From the NCBI GenBank assembly GCA_033239125.1, contig BSWB01000003.1, positions 113,604,320 to 113,668,319 of the forward strand: a stretch of 64,000 bases of DNA. The letters run 5' to 3'. The position numbers and the translations under genes were made by a program. The stretch is from Fagopyrum homotropicum. Taxonomy: Eukaryota > Streptophyta > Magnoliopsida > Caryophyllales > Polygonaceae. A model generated the notes under the pieces. That model worked only from the letters and a program-made list of their open reading frames with translations, did no database searches and was not told the DNA's origin. Of this stretch, positions 32,551 to 44,906 are shown one piece after another. Every line of letters starts with the position of its first letter. Position 1 is the stretch's first letter.

Positions 32551-33909
32551 ATGAAACGTACGAGAACTACTACATACGTAAGACCCACGAGGGGTAGGCC
32601 ACCTCTTCCTCCTACCGTCTCGAGACGGGGACGTGTAGGGAGACCTTCAGGCACGAGAGGTCGGGGACGTATCCCCATTGCGGACCCACCAGTTTTGGAT
32701 CCGCCTGCAGCTGAGGTTTCAAAGAGCATCATTCTCGAGGTTAGGGATAAGACAGTTGTGAGGTCCGGGGCACATAGTTCCCCATCTGCTAGGACCAGGG
32801 GAGCATCGATTGGGGCTACCGTGTTTGAGGATTATGTACGTCGAGTTGAGGAGGCGTTTAGGACGGGAGCACCACCTCCCGCACCACCGGTGCTTGTATC
32901 TGCACCTGCACCTGCACTTGCGAGATCGGTTGAGGTCTCGTAGAAGGTTACTCAGATTAGGGCCGCATCAGAGGTTGTTGCACCGACAATACTAGCACCT
33001 GAGCCAGTTGTGGAGATTGCTAGGGTTGGAGACGAGATGAGGTCTCCTAGACCTGATTCATGGTTTAAGGCTTTCAACCAGCAACATGTACCCTACTTCG
33101 ATGGGAAGGTAGGGTTAGAGGTTGAGCACTGGATTGGGCACATGGAATCGGAATTAGAGGCGATCCGTTGCCCATAGGAGAGGAAGGTGGAGATAGCCCA
33201 GACCTTGTTTAGAGAGCAGACCCAATATTGGTGGAGGTCAGTGAGAGGTGTGACTAGGATGGATAAGCTATTGAGTCTCGTTAGAGAGACATTTTGCCCA
33301 GATTCACTGAGGAGAGACCGAGTCCAGGATTTCTTGGAGGCAGGATTCGAGGACGTTCTAGTTATTGAGGCGATTAGGCGTTTCCGAGCGGATTTTGCTT
33401 TACTGGGACCCACCGCACCTCCGGCGGACCAGCATGTCTATCTCTTTTCTAGGAGATTGAGGAAGTCTACCCGTGCATACCTTGCGGGATTCCATTGTGA
33501 CTCCTTGGCGGAGTACCAGGACCGAGCGTCGGCATACAAGAGAGACCAACCAAGGTCTAGAAGAGGGGCACAGTTCGGAGAGCCGTACAAGCGTTAGAGG
33601 ACGGGACCAACTAGTTTGGGAGCAGGAGCTTCAGGATAGAGGCGTAGCCCGGTGCAGAGACGTACGAGTCATCCGCTTGCTACTCAAGTGTCAGACAAAG
33701 GGAGACAATATTATAACTGCGGAGGACATGGACATCTTAGGCCCAATTGTTGGAATCCTCTTGTGACTTGTTTCTCTTGTGACCAAACGGGTCACAGGGC
33801 AGTGTATTGCAAACAGGGCGGGGCACCATCACAGCAGGGGTCTTCACCTGCTAGCGGGGAAGGTGGAGGACCGAGGCCACCTCAGGTTCCGGCTCAGAGT
33901 TTTCAGTAG
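32551..33909 (+). pseudogene. E3 gag, broken
   Basis: One frame from the ATG at 32551, cut by TAG at 32941-32943, 33175-33177 and 33595-33597, to TAG at 33907-33909. The N-terminus is Arg/Pro-rich. A Retrotrans_gag domain (W-F-K-A-F to F-R-A-D-F) follows. Two C-terminal zinc knuckles are seen: the first has lost its first Cys (Y-Y-N-C-G-G-H-G-H), the second (C-F-S-C-D-Q-T-G-H-R-A-V-Y-C) is intact. Confidence 0.85.
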
Positions 33910-34020
33910 AGGGGGCAGAGTCAGACGCATACATAGGGATCAGCTTAGGGGCAGGGCCGAGGTAGAGGCCGTGGTGGAGGTACCCAGGAGACCAGAGGCA
34001 CACAAGCCAGGGTTTTTAAG

Positions 34021-35134
34021 TTGAGGAGTGGTGTTGATCCAGCGGCGCCGGCAGCCACAAGTACTATTCAGATTCATGGTCTTCCGGTCCGAGTTTTATT
34101 TGATATGGGTGCTAAGTACTCTTTTATATCCGATGACTGTGTAGCTAGGTTGTCCTTAGTTACGGTAAAGGGGAGACCCTTCGTTGTGGGGTTACCCGAT
34201 GGAGGTTGGATTAGTGGTAGCCGAGAGGTACGCGGTTGTCCCATACGTTTGGGAAACCGTGATTGGTTAGCCGACTTCTATGTCATGCACTTAGTGCATG
34301 AAGAAGTCATCCTTGTCATGGACTAGATGGACCGTCATCGAACCGTTTTGGACATCAGCTGAAGGACCGTGACAGTTACCACAGAGATGGGACACAAGGT
34401 GATTTTCCGAGGTTGGGACCTCGGGAAGGCCGGTACAGTCATTAGCGCAGTCCGAGCCGCGAGACTTATCGGGCCGGGATGCGAGACCTTCTAGTGTTAT
34501 GCATGAAGGAAGAGACGGGCCCACTGTTGGAGGAGATTTCCGTGGCATGTGAGTTTGAGGACGTATTCGGGGAGCCACCCGAATAACCACCATAGAGGAG
34601 CATTGATTTTGCTATTGAGTTGGAGCCCGGCACGAGGCTGATCTCGAAGGCTCCATACCGCATGACACCGATTGAGATGCTGGAGCTGAAAAAGCAGCTC
34701 GAGGAGTTAGCCGAGAGGGGTTTCATACGCCCGAGCGTTTCCCTTTGTGGTGCACCGGTCCTCTTCGTCAGGAAGAAGGACGGATCTTTGAGGCTTTGCA
34801 TTGATTGCCGGGAGTTGAACAAAGTCACCATCAAGAACAACTATCCTCTACCGCGCATCGATGATTTGTTAGACCAGTTGCAAGGAGCCTCCATGTTTTC
34901 ACGCATTGACTTGAGGTCGGGATATCACCAGTTGAGGATGATAGAGGAGGACGTGCCGAAGATGGCATTCAGGACGAGATACGGCCATTATGAGTTTGTC
35001 GTGATGCCATTCGGGCTCACGAATGCACCCGCCGTCTTAATTGAGTTGATGAATGGCATCTTCATCGACTTCTTGGACCAGTTCGTGGTAGTGTTCATAG
35101 ATGACATCTTAGTTTACTCCCGGAGTAGGAAAGA
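34021..35134 (+). pseudogene. E3 protease and partial reverse transcriptase, broken
   Basis: The protease site reads V-L-F-D-M-G-A where D-S-G-A is usual, then TAG at 34324-34326. A frameshift separates it from RT (34620 onward), which has A-P-V-L-F-V-R-K-K-D-G-S-L-R, Y-P-L-P-R-I-D-D-L and the catalytic V-F-I-D-D near 35092-35106. Homology ends at Y-S-R-S-R-K-E near 35134. Confidence 0.85.
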
Positions 35135-36524
35135 ATATACGATCGGGATATCACCAGCAGGGGCGGTGACAGGTCCACGCAGGGGGGCGCCAGCTTGCTT
35201 CCGCGGTTGGGTTTTCTTCACAGTAGGCTTCTTTCTCCCTTTCCCTTTGTTCCTTCCTTAGCCTTATGGTTATATCTAGTTAGAAGCATGCTTAGGGTGG
35301 ACCTAGGACTGATGAGAATGTCATCTAGTGGCTTGAACCTAGGTGCCCTTTGAGTTAGTTGGAATCGTTGATGATCTTGTGTGTGTGAAGATCTTATGGT
35401 CTCCCTTCCGTCTTGTGTTCTTACTCCAGCTTTGAGTAGTGTTTGAGCTCATATAGGGCGTGGGCTGTTGTTCCCTCTTTCCTTTGATTATCATGTTCTT
35501 GACCTCTTAAAAGTTTAAGAGAGCTTTCCTAGCTCTAGTTGTTCAATTCTATAATCGGTTGCTAGTCTTGGAGAGTCTTTGAGTTGAGTTTTGAAATTGA
35601 TGTTGATGTGTACCTCGTTGTGATCAGGCCTTGGTTATTCCCATACGGAAAGTTGAGATCGTTGGTTTTGATTAGCTTTGAGACGAGGTAAGTCCTCGGA
35701 CTTACTTAGCCGCTTTTATGCATTATTTGGATACATGATGATGGTGTGTGTCTTATCGCTTTGATCATGAAACCGGATTAGGACTACTTGACTATATATA
35801 TTATTTGGCCCATTGTTATTATTATTGGGCGGTGACATCATTGCCCAACTCCTGAGGGAGACTGGAAGGCTCTCTGCGACCAGACCATACATGGTATACG
35901 GACATGCTTCTTCGCCACTCCACATGGTATACGGGTTGAGCTCCGCGTCACTCCTGTTGGTTACACGGGAACAAAGACGAGAGTTATAAGACTCTCGTGT
36001 CACACTTTAATCAAATGGAATTAGAAATGGAATAACCTAAAAAGAGAATAAGAACTAGATGTGTATGTATATGAGCATGTTGTGTGTTATGTGTTCTCAT
36101 GTGTGTGTTTGTGCCATATTATATATATAATGCCTAGAATGTGAGCTTACGGTTTTAAACCGTTTGTGTAGATGCCTTGCAGGTTAGGGATTCCGCCGAG
36201 TGAGGTGGAGAAGTGGACAACCGAGGGGTCTCCGTACATTATAGGACGGGGACGTTTTTGGTTTTCATTGTGTTGTTGGATTATTGATATTGTACGGTTT
36301 TGGATCTCTTTATCGTTGTTATGTCGTTTTGAGGACTCGGTTGAGTTTCCACCTTGTATCCCTTCTCTTCTATTCTCGCATACATTATAAATGATTTGAG
36401 TTTCATGCCTTTATTTGTGCCATGTTGAAAAGGTCCGGTAAGATTGTTGTCAAGATAAGGGTAGGGACCCATTGTGAGGTCTCGCTCGTAGCATTCCGAT
36501 ATCCCACGGATTCGGGGTGTTACA
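35135..36524 (+). repeat. E3 LTR-like remnant
   Basis: Noncoding, with GTGAGCTTACGGTTT and GATGCCTTGCAGGTTAGG blocks typical of gypsy LTR R-U5 regions, and it ends in GGGGTGTTACA. CATGGTATACGG is repeated at 35890 and 35925. The left LTR end is not preserved. Confidence 0.6.
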
Positions 36525-37202
36525 AAAAAAGCAGAAAGAAAAGAAAAATGAGCATTCATCGCATATCCAATTGTCATTTGAACTTTGATGTGCTATTTCT
36601 TTGACTTTTCCTTTTACTTTCTTCATTGATAAGTCTTTTGTCTTACGAGTTAGTATTTTTTACTCAAGTGAGTGTCAACTAATGTAAGCTTCTCTAGTCA
36701 GCAATTAAAAGTTTGTAACCAATACACACTATCATGAACCTAAGCATTGGACATTAGCTCAAGTTTTAGAACACAGGAATCACTAAGACAAACATTAACT
36801 AATAGAAAGGTACAAGTACATAACTAAATTCAAATTTCATTTACATTTCATGGATGACTATTTAACATGCTTCTAAAATACTCAATTCACAAACTTTATA
36901 ATCAACAAGTCTCAAACTATTGCCACAACTTTAACATATGTTTCATTATCAAGATCATTTCATTCACTATAAGAAGCATACAAATATTTTTTTCAACTTT
37001 TTTTTGGATTTAAAAATTTTCAAATATTTTTGGATTTTTGAAATATAAGACTAACAAAAAAAATGAGAAATAAAAGTGAAAACCATGTTAATAGATATAT
37101 ACAAATGAATGTAAGCATTCTCATACCCCGTACTTAAATTTTGAGTTGTCCCTAATGCAAAAGAAAAGAGATAGAGTTTAAGAAAACTTACAAGATCCAT
37201 GG
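36525..37202 (-). repeat. Fragment resembling Athila 3' noncoding region
   Basis: The sequence ending CCCCGTACTTAAATTTTGAG...GTCCCTAATGCAAAAG resembles the noncoding DNA just downstream of ORF-1 in Athila B (44790-44860) and C (59458-59535). Long TTTTTCAA/ATTTTTGG stretches precede it in all three. Similarity is judged by eye and patchy. Confidence 0.5.
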
Positions 37203-38982
37203 TGTCTTGACTTGTAGGTGTGGTGATAGCATGTATTATAGTCTATATTTTGGGATTTGTTTGGACGTTTTATCTTCAATAATCTGCATGTATGAATGTT
37301 ATTATGTGATTATATTGTTGTTTCATCTACCTTTATGGGAATCGAGGTCTATACCATGTTTCGTTGTAATCGTAGGTAAAATGGCACGTTTTGGATCGAA
37401 ATGGAGCTAATGAGCTAAGGAGTCATAGGAGCTACATTCTGGAGCTTGAAGAAGAACTCAGAAAGCAAGGAATTAATGAAGAAGATTTACTTTGGACCAG
37501 ATTTGAGAGATTTCACATTCAGTTGAGATTCACCTCGGTCAGCTACAGTGTCACCTCGACCGAGGTGATCTTGAGGAGCGTCCCGACCGAGGCGAACACC
37601 CTGCCGCCGGCGAGATCATATTTTTGGCTGAGATTTTTAATTATGGAAAGAAGATATCTTATATTTTTGGACTGGATTTCTGGAAGGAAGATCTTATTTT
37701 TGGGAGATCTATTTTATAGATATGAATATAGTTTATAGGAAATTATCTTTTTAAAATATTATTATCTTTGGAAGATAATTCTCCTATATAAAGGGTTGAA
37801 TTTTTCACAATTCAGCCATCCTCTACACCATATTCTACACACAACAATTAGAAGATTTTCTGGAGATTTGAAGGAAGGATTGAAGATCAAGGAAGGAAGG
37901 ATTCATAGTTTGGAGTTAGTTTTAGAGGGAGTTTGTAAGACTTTCTTAGATTCCCTTTTTGGTTTGTTGTCTTATTCGATTTGTGACTTGAGGAACGCTG
38001 ATTTGTTGTTTATTCGATTCAGTTATTGAGGCCTTTTTCTTAAGGTTTACTTGTTCGAATATTCATTCCTTCACCTTTTATTCGATTATTGTTTTCATGA
38101 TGATGAGTGGCTAAATTTCTTGTGTGATTCTAGGGTGATTGGCAGAAAGTTGTGGGAAAGACGATGATAGAATGATCTTAATCCCAGTAGGACCCTGAAA
38201 GCTCAAGTCTTTAACCTTAACCCTAGAGTACCTCGCTTAGTCGATGAACATCTCGGCCGGGGTGGAACTTGACTGAACGAGGTGACCTTTTCTGATCAGA
38301 AACTGAGAGTTAAGAGTTCTAGTTTGCCAAATCCTATTCTTATTACACCTCTCATGGTTCAATGGAAGCTTAGGATGAGACTTACCCGGTGATTCCTTAG
38401 TTTGTTTATCCAAGATCATAAGTATAGGTAATAAAGGTTTATCCTTTGTTGAGGTTTGAGTGTGCCTTCATCCCATCTTTGTGAGTTAGCCTGAGACTTA
38501 CCCGGTAAAGGTTGATTCTATTCCCTTAGGTGGTGTGTTGATTTGAGATTATAGTTCCTTTTTTTAGTACCTTGAGACTTACCCGGTAATAGGAGCTTTG
38601 ATTTGGGATAGTGAGTAGTGAGACTTACCCAGTGATCTATTCCCATCTTAGAAACACCTTCCCTTTGCAAAAACCTCAGCTTTGTCCGCGTTATCCTTTG
38701 AGATCTTGAGTCGGAACCACAACTATATTCTTTAATCCCTAGAATCCGCATTTTCCCTTTAATTGACCTTATTATCATCTTTGATTGCTTTAATCGCTTT
38801 TGTGGTTATTAGTTACATTGACAACCTATTCTTGCTTTGTTTCACCTAAGTCCCTGAGATCGACCCCTGAAATTCTTGCTTTTTATTACAATTGATCTGT
38901 ACACTGCGGGTTCGCATCCTTGTTTTAAGCATACTTCTTAGGTAATAAATTTAAAGCTTGCACACACCGTTTGGAGCGAACA
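37203..38982 (+). repeat. Athila A 5' LTR (left end approximate)
   Basis: Ends at GAACA seven bases before the PBS core. It contains GTACACTGCGGGTTCGC, shared with the LTRs of B and C, and GGATCGAAATGGAGC typical of Athila LTR starts. The proposed left end TGTCTTGAC at 37203 is a guess. CTCGACCGAG-type palindromes are at 37550-37600 and a CTCGGCCGGGG variant at about 38250. Confidence 0.65.
38377..38633. repeat. Four copies of GAGACTTACCCGGT in the A LTR
   Basis: Starts at 38377, 38493, 38574 and 38620 (the last with one change), at irregular spacing of 116, 81 and 46 bases. Confidence 0.85.
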
Positions 38983-38988
38983 AGTTTT

Positions 38989-39006
38989 TGACGCCGTTGC
39001 CGGGGA
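38989..39006 (+). other. Athila A primer binding site (tRNA-Asp)
   Basis: TGACGCCGTTGCCGGGGA differs at one base from the complement of the 3' end of plant tRNA-Asp, the known Athila primer. Confidence 0.88.
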
Positions 39007-39110
39007 CTTGGTCTAGACCAAGCATATTGCGGTTGTCTTTCGAAGCTATTGCCCTTGTTGCTACTAACCACTCTACTTGAGTGTTTTCGCAGGATCTTTC
39101 TCTTAGGTTT

Positions 39111-41491
39111 ATGCAAAGAACCCGTGGTGGGAAGGAAATCGTTCCTTACGATCCCGAACCAGAAAAGACAAACAAACGACGCTTGAAAGAAGCTAAGATG
39201 GCCAACCAAGACAATCGCGATCTTGAGGTCTAGTTGAAGGAGGCGCTGGAACAGCTGCGCCTCAATAAGGAAGAACTGCAGCGAGAAAGAGACAGACTCG
39301 CACCAGAACTGCAGAGATTAAAGCAAATATGGCCGATCTACGAGCCCAGATTCTGCATCGACTAGATCCCCGACCGAGGCAGGGCCTAGTCCCAATTTCC
39401 GCGGCCGAGATACATCCACCTCGGATGCCTGTCCGAGATGTTCTTTTTTGTAGGAATTCCACAACCCTATGACATAGAATGGACCCTAATCAGAAAGTGA
39501 GGCGTCCAGGAGTCAACCTAGGAGATCCAGGGGAGCATGATTACGAACTTCGACAGCAAGTTCTATCCATGATCCGCCAATGCAAATTTGGAGGTTTAGA
39601 GAGGGAGTCTCTGCATCAGCATTTGCAAAACTACGAGATCCTGATGGAAACCTTGAGACCTTCAAGGCTGGAAAACAACTACAAGCTAAGGCCTTTCTAC
39701 TTTTCTTTGAAGGACAGGGCACTTACTTGGTATCAATCTCTTCCACCCGGAAAGATCAACACTTGGGAAGAGATGACAACGGAGTTTCTAACAAAGTTCT
39801 TTCCCCTCTCCAAGACCGCTGAAATGAGAGGGAAGATTAATGTATTCATCATGAAGGACAAGGAGAGTTTGTCCAAGTCATGGGAGAGATTCAAAGATGT
39901 TCTATTGAATTGCCCACATCATGGGATTTCAAAGATAGAATTGATGGAGATATACTTCAAAGGATTGGATGGAGCTACTCAATTCAATCTTCAACTACTT
40001 TCCGCCGGCACATTCATGGATATGCCAATAGACGAAGCTTGGGAGTTCATTGAAAATCAAGCTTTGCATATGGAGAAGTACTCCCATCAAGGAGCCGAAA
40101 ATGGAGTTAAGAGAGTTAATTTCCAGGACACTCCATCAAATGGTAATCAACTGATCTCCCTTAAGAATGATGTGAAGCAATTGAAAGACCTTTTGGTGGC
40201 TCACACAAAGAAGGAAGAAGGAGGATATCAAGGAAGAAACAACAACCAAGGATCCCGGAACAACAATTACAACAACAATAGAGGCTCCAACAGCAACAAT
40301 TGGAGATCTAATCAACAAAATTCGGGTAACCCTTATTCTAATTCTAATAATTCTTTTAACCCCTCTTCTTTTTCTTCTACTCCAATAAAGAGCCAAGAGC
40401 TTGGATCAAGTTCGTCCCAGCCAGAGAAGAAAGATACAGTGCTGGATGCCATCTTGATCAAGCTCAACGCTATGAAGACGTGTATGACTTCATTTTCGAA
40501 GGCACAAAAAGCCTTAGAGCAACAATTCTCTAATAAGGCGAATGAAGCACCAAGAGATCCAAGAAAGCTCCCAGCAAGGACAGAGAGCAACCCCAAAGGA
40601 CAAATCATGGCAATAACGACGAGAAGTGTACTAAAAACTGTAGATCTAGTATCTCGGTCGGTGCCAGTGCAGACGAAGAACACCTCAGTCCAAGTACAGA
40701 CGAGGAACACTTCGGTCGAGGTGCCACCCGAGGTGGAGTCCCAGAATGCGAAGGACAAATCTGAAGTTTATGTCCCACCTCCTACTTATAAACCACCACT
40801 TCCATTCCCTCAGTCAAGAGCCAAAGCACATCTAGACAAGCATTTTGGTAAGTTCTTTGACTTGATGAATAAACTATATATTAACATCCCTTTCCTTGAT
40901 GCTATTCTAAGGATGCCCGCCTATGAGAAGTTATTAAAAGAGATTCTATCAAGGAAGAGAAAACTGGAAGACTTTGGAGAAGTAAGGATGACATCTAAAT
41001 CCTCGGAGCTCATTCAAATCATGAAGGAGAAGATGCCACCCAAGTTGAGAGATCCCGGCTCATTTTACATTCCCATTCAAGTTGGGGATGTAATTTATGA
41101 GGCATTGTGTGATCTAGGAGCCAGCGTGATCATCATCCTACTGGAGCTATGTGTGAAGATCGGACTTGGAGAGCCCAAGCCGGTAAAGATAAGGTTGTAC
41201 ATGGCGGATCGCTCCATTACCCATCCCGTGGGCATTTTGGAAGACGTTCCCGTTAAGTTAGGTAACTTCTATTTACATATAGACTTTTTTGTACTTGATA
41301 TACCCGCAGATTATCCTGTCCCTATCATTCTCGGGAGACCATTTCAAGTAACTTCGGGTTGCAATGTGGATTGTAAGAACGCCAAGTTGAAATTCAACAT
41401 TGGCGGTGATCAAGTGGAGTTTGCATTGCTTGCTGCAATGAAAAGAGAGCCGTTGGAGGATGATATCTTCAACATCTATGATGAAGAATAA
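39111..41491 (+). pseudogene. Athila A gag-protease polyprotein, N-terminus broken
   Basis: The likely original start is ATG 39111, but that frame meets TAG at about 39231 and a shift before 39479. From 39479 a 670-codon frame is open to TAA 41489-41491. It has the Athila gag core (H-Q-H-L-Q-N-Y-E, W-Y-Q-S-L-P-P-G, F-L-T-K-F-F-P), an Asn-rich linker near codons 255-290 and a protease with A-L-C-D-L-G-A-S and I-I-L-G-R-P-F. Codons 395-420 contain repeated VPVQTKNTSVQ-like units with CTCGGTCG palindromes. Gag would form particles and protease cut them; RT is missing. Confidence 0.85.
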
Positions 41492-41859
41492 TCAAGACAA
41501 TTGGTGAGCTCTATCCTTATTAATGACCCTCTTGAAAGAGTTATTAGTTTTAGCTTAATGGAGGAAGGTATAGATGTTTCTTGTGATGCAGATATACGGA
41601 GCTTAAAGACACTGGAAGCAGATACAGGAGTTAAGATTGATAAACTGATCCAGGAGAGGAGAAATTCAAGTTTCGGTCCCAGTTCCAATACCTCGACCGA
41701 GGCACTTTCTGGACCAAGCGAGGTGTTCTTATCTGAAGAACATCTCGGTCACCCACATCGGACACCGACTGAGACAGCAAGCGAGATGTTGTCAACTGAG
41801 GACAACAAACTTCTTACACCCTTTTCTGAGACTCATTTACAGTTGGTGGAGCACTGGCT
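41492..41859 (+). pseudogene. Athila A protease-RT spacer, left of B insertion
   Basis: The frame continues after the TAA and stays open to the insertion. It contains the D-P-L-E-R-V-I-S block seen in B and C, then a Ser/Thr/Glu-rich stretch with ACCTCGACCGAGGC (41691), CATCTCGGTCACC (41745) and related words. The phase matches 55182 exactly when B and one TGGCT are removed. Confidence 0.8.
41855..41859. repeat. Target site duplication of Athila B, left copy (TGGCT)
   Basis: Repeated at 55177-55181. Confidence 0.95.
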
Positions 41860-43544
41860 TGTTCGCCACTTAGCGTGCGTGCAATCAAGTCTTAAATTTA
41901 TAAAACTAGAATAAAAGCAAGCGAACCCGCAGTGTACGGATCGGCGTAGATTAGCAAGTATTCCAGTGTATCGAACACAGGGATTTGGGGGGAACAAATT
42001 CAGTTCGCAAATCTTCAAGCAAGTAAAGGTAATAAGCTTTGCAAATATTGGGGAAAACAGCAACCCTAAAGATCTAGGTATCTAATTGTGGCAATGGATT
42101 CAAGATATACTAAAGAACTAAGGACAGAGTTAAGAGTTGCAAAGATATACTAAGGTAAAGCAATGTACGGTGAAGTTCCAAGGCTTTATATGACTTATCT
42201 AGAAATACTCTCTATAAAAGTTGTTGAGGCTTCGGTATAGAAAGGATCTAAAGACAAGAATTAATCTCAAATATCCAAACTTGTAACCCAAGGATCAAGA
42301 CTAACTAAACTGATTAAGGTTGTGACACTCGAAATCGAAGTGGAGGTTGCTGAGGCTTCACTACTACCTAGAAAAGGCAAGCCAAGACTAAGTTAAAACA
42401 AATCTTTAACTTTGGATTAAAGTAAAAGCAAGGTTCGTAAACTTATATAAATTACGGGCAGATCTTGAGTTCCACGGCCGTGGAATCTCAAGAACACACC
42501 GTGATTTTGGTTCGTCGGCGAATCTCTCTAACTCTCAGGGTCCAATCTGTTTACGATCGATCTATCATCATCTAAGCCACAACTATCGACCATTCACCTT
42601 AGAATTGCTAAAGGGTTTTAGCCAACAACAGTCATTATGATATCAAATTCAAGTTTAAGAAGAATGAAAGATGAAAACCTTCGAAAAACTTCAATAAACT
42701 TCCAATCAATCTCAAATCCACAAACAAGGGTAATAATGTAACAGATTCGGAATAACACAAACCAATAACAATCCTTGATAAGAACGAAGAGCGGGATGTC
42801 AATCCGTCTTCTAATCAAACCTAGGAATAAAGGCGCAACTTCCGCCACACACAACTTCCAAATCTTCAAACCTTCGTAAATCTCCGTTGCAAAAATGCAA
42901 TTCTCCGCACGTCCAATGAAACCCTAGGAACATGTAAGTCAGCGTAAGCGAAGGTGCCGAATTCTCCCTCCTTCAGTCCTTTTATAAGGAAGGCTAGAAT
43001 AACCGTCCGGCCCATATGCGTAAACAATGTGTCCATATTTTATTTGTCAAAAGATTTCCTAAATCACGGTTTCATGGAGTTCCACGGCCGTGGTTTAGAG
43101 CGTGGAAGTGGATTACGGTTCTTCACAACTTCCACGACTGTACTTTATACCGTGTAACTCTCTGGAATGCTCCACGTTCATGTTGCCAAGATCCACGGCC
43201 GTGGTTTTGGGCGTGGACTTCTCTACGGCCGTATTTTAGAGCGTGGAAGTGTAAATTGCTCATAGTTTCCTTTGTGTCGTGCCATTCCTCTTCTTAGCAT
43301 CTCCCTTGGCTTCTTTGATGTGTCCTCAATCCTTGAATGTGCTCAATTCATCTCCATCCTCTCTCAATTGGTTCGGTTTTAGCTCTTATTCGCCTACAAT
43401 CAACACAAAGTTTATGTTGACCTCTATATCGACAATATAGACAAACTAGCTAACAATTGCTTCAATGCCTTATCAATGAACACTATAATGGATGAAAAAC
43501 ATCTAGAAAACGTGCCTAAAATATCACAATATTTCATGCTAACA
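41860..43544 (-). repeat. Athila B 3' LTR
   Basis: Direct copy of 53492-55176. Perfect palindromes at 42472-42483, 43082-43093 and 43193-43204, with a TACGGCCGTA relative near 43224. Confidence 0.96.
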
Positions 43545-44906
43545 AAATACCCCATACTTGCCACTTGCTTGTCCCCAAGCAAGGTCTTTCAAAAGCTTTA
43601 GAACTCAAGTTAGGATGAAATATGCATGCAATCTCAAAAACAAAACATCTTTTAGGTGAATGTGCTTCTAGTCAATAGATCATTCTCAAACCTTGCTTCA
43701 TTCGTTCATGAGACTCTTATATACATAACCAAAGAATAAAGAGGAAAGAAACATCATGAATTGATCAAACTTCAGTGTAAGCATCATAACCTTCAAACAT
43801 TATCAAAATAAAACATAAGAAACTTCAATTTATATCACCAAGTCATATAACATTCTCTTGATCTTAAGGACTTTCAAATAAGGTCTAGAATGCGGGAAGG
43901 GAAAGGAAACTATAAGGAATGTGGTGCGTGAATCCGGGAAAGTGGATAACTAACTCTTTTCTTTTTCTCGTGCGGTTTTGCAACACTTTCAACTTAGAGC
44001 TTTGCTCTCTTCTTTTCACATTATTTTTCGACTTTACTTTTGGAGTTATGGACAGAGGTGCACAAAAACCGAAGCCTAGGAGATTGGCGGTTCTCAATTT
44101 TGCGAGATGCCTCAAACCCTTGATGCACATACCATAATCCGTTAGGAATATCGCTCAATCCGACTTTGGCAAGACACAAACACCCGGCTATGTGAATGGT
44201 GCCGAGTTACTCATCGTCATGATTGACTTCCACAAACCTATAAATTCTTTCTATTCTTTGAATGCAAAATTTTTCTTTCATGGCCCTCCCACATCGAATA
44301 TGCCAAATATCAACTCCTCCAAATTCCCGGATAGGTAAGGGAGGCCATTATTTCATTGAGGGGCTAAATGATCAAAGAAAGAAGAAAGAAAATCGAATTG
44401 CCTTAATCATCTCAACAAGAAGTATAAGAACTTATCATGTGATTTCAACCTTGATTTCTCAATATGATTTAGATAAAACTCTTCACATTATAAAACTTGC
44501 AAAAGAGGAATAATTAACACATTCAATTTCTTTTCAATTCACTATTTGTTTAGGCATACAATTGTCATCAAAAACTCAATTCACAAGTAGTGATTATCAT
44601 AGAAATCATCTCCATTCTTAGAAGCACAAAATTTTCAAAATTTTTCGATTTTTATGGGTTTTTCAAAAGCTTTTTCATGCAATGCGATAATGAAACGTGT
44701 GAGAATGGAGTGAAACATGCAAAGTGTTCTCAATCAAAGCAAGCAAAAGTGAGTAGAGTTATTACAAATGAATAGTCACACCCCACCCCATACTTGAGAC
44801 AAACATTGTCCCTAATGTTTAAAAAGAAATAAAGAAAAGAAAGAAATAAAATGAACTCACAAGACGGCGGTGGAGCGGCTAATGCGGTAGATCATCATCA
44901 TCCTCA
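43545..44906 (-). other. Athila B 3' noncoding region and polypurine tract
   Basis: On the minus strand GCAAGTATGGGGTATTT ends next to the LTR and is the polypurine tract. The rest is noncoding, with a block (about 44025-44240) that is present twice in Athila C. No gene seen. Confidence 0.75.

Larger units (their letters stand above)
32542..36524 (+). mobile_element. E3: truncated Tekay-like gypsy element
   Basis: Gag, zinc knuckles, protease and RT follow in gypsy order on the + strand. The 5' LTR and PBS are missing; homology begins at the (TA)n tract. RT is cut at about 35134, where sequence passes to an LTR-like segment ending GTGTTACA at 36524. RNase H, integrase and chromodomain are absent. 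The parts do not belong to E2 by sequence, though they are of a similar lineage. Confidence 0.8.

Noticed and set aside
32295..32597. 100-codon ORF crossing the (TA)n tract
   Set aside because: A third of it is Tyr-Ile repeats from the microsatellite.
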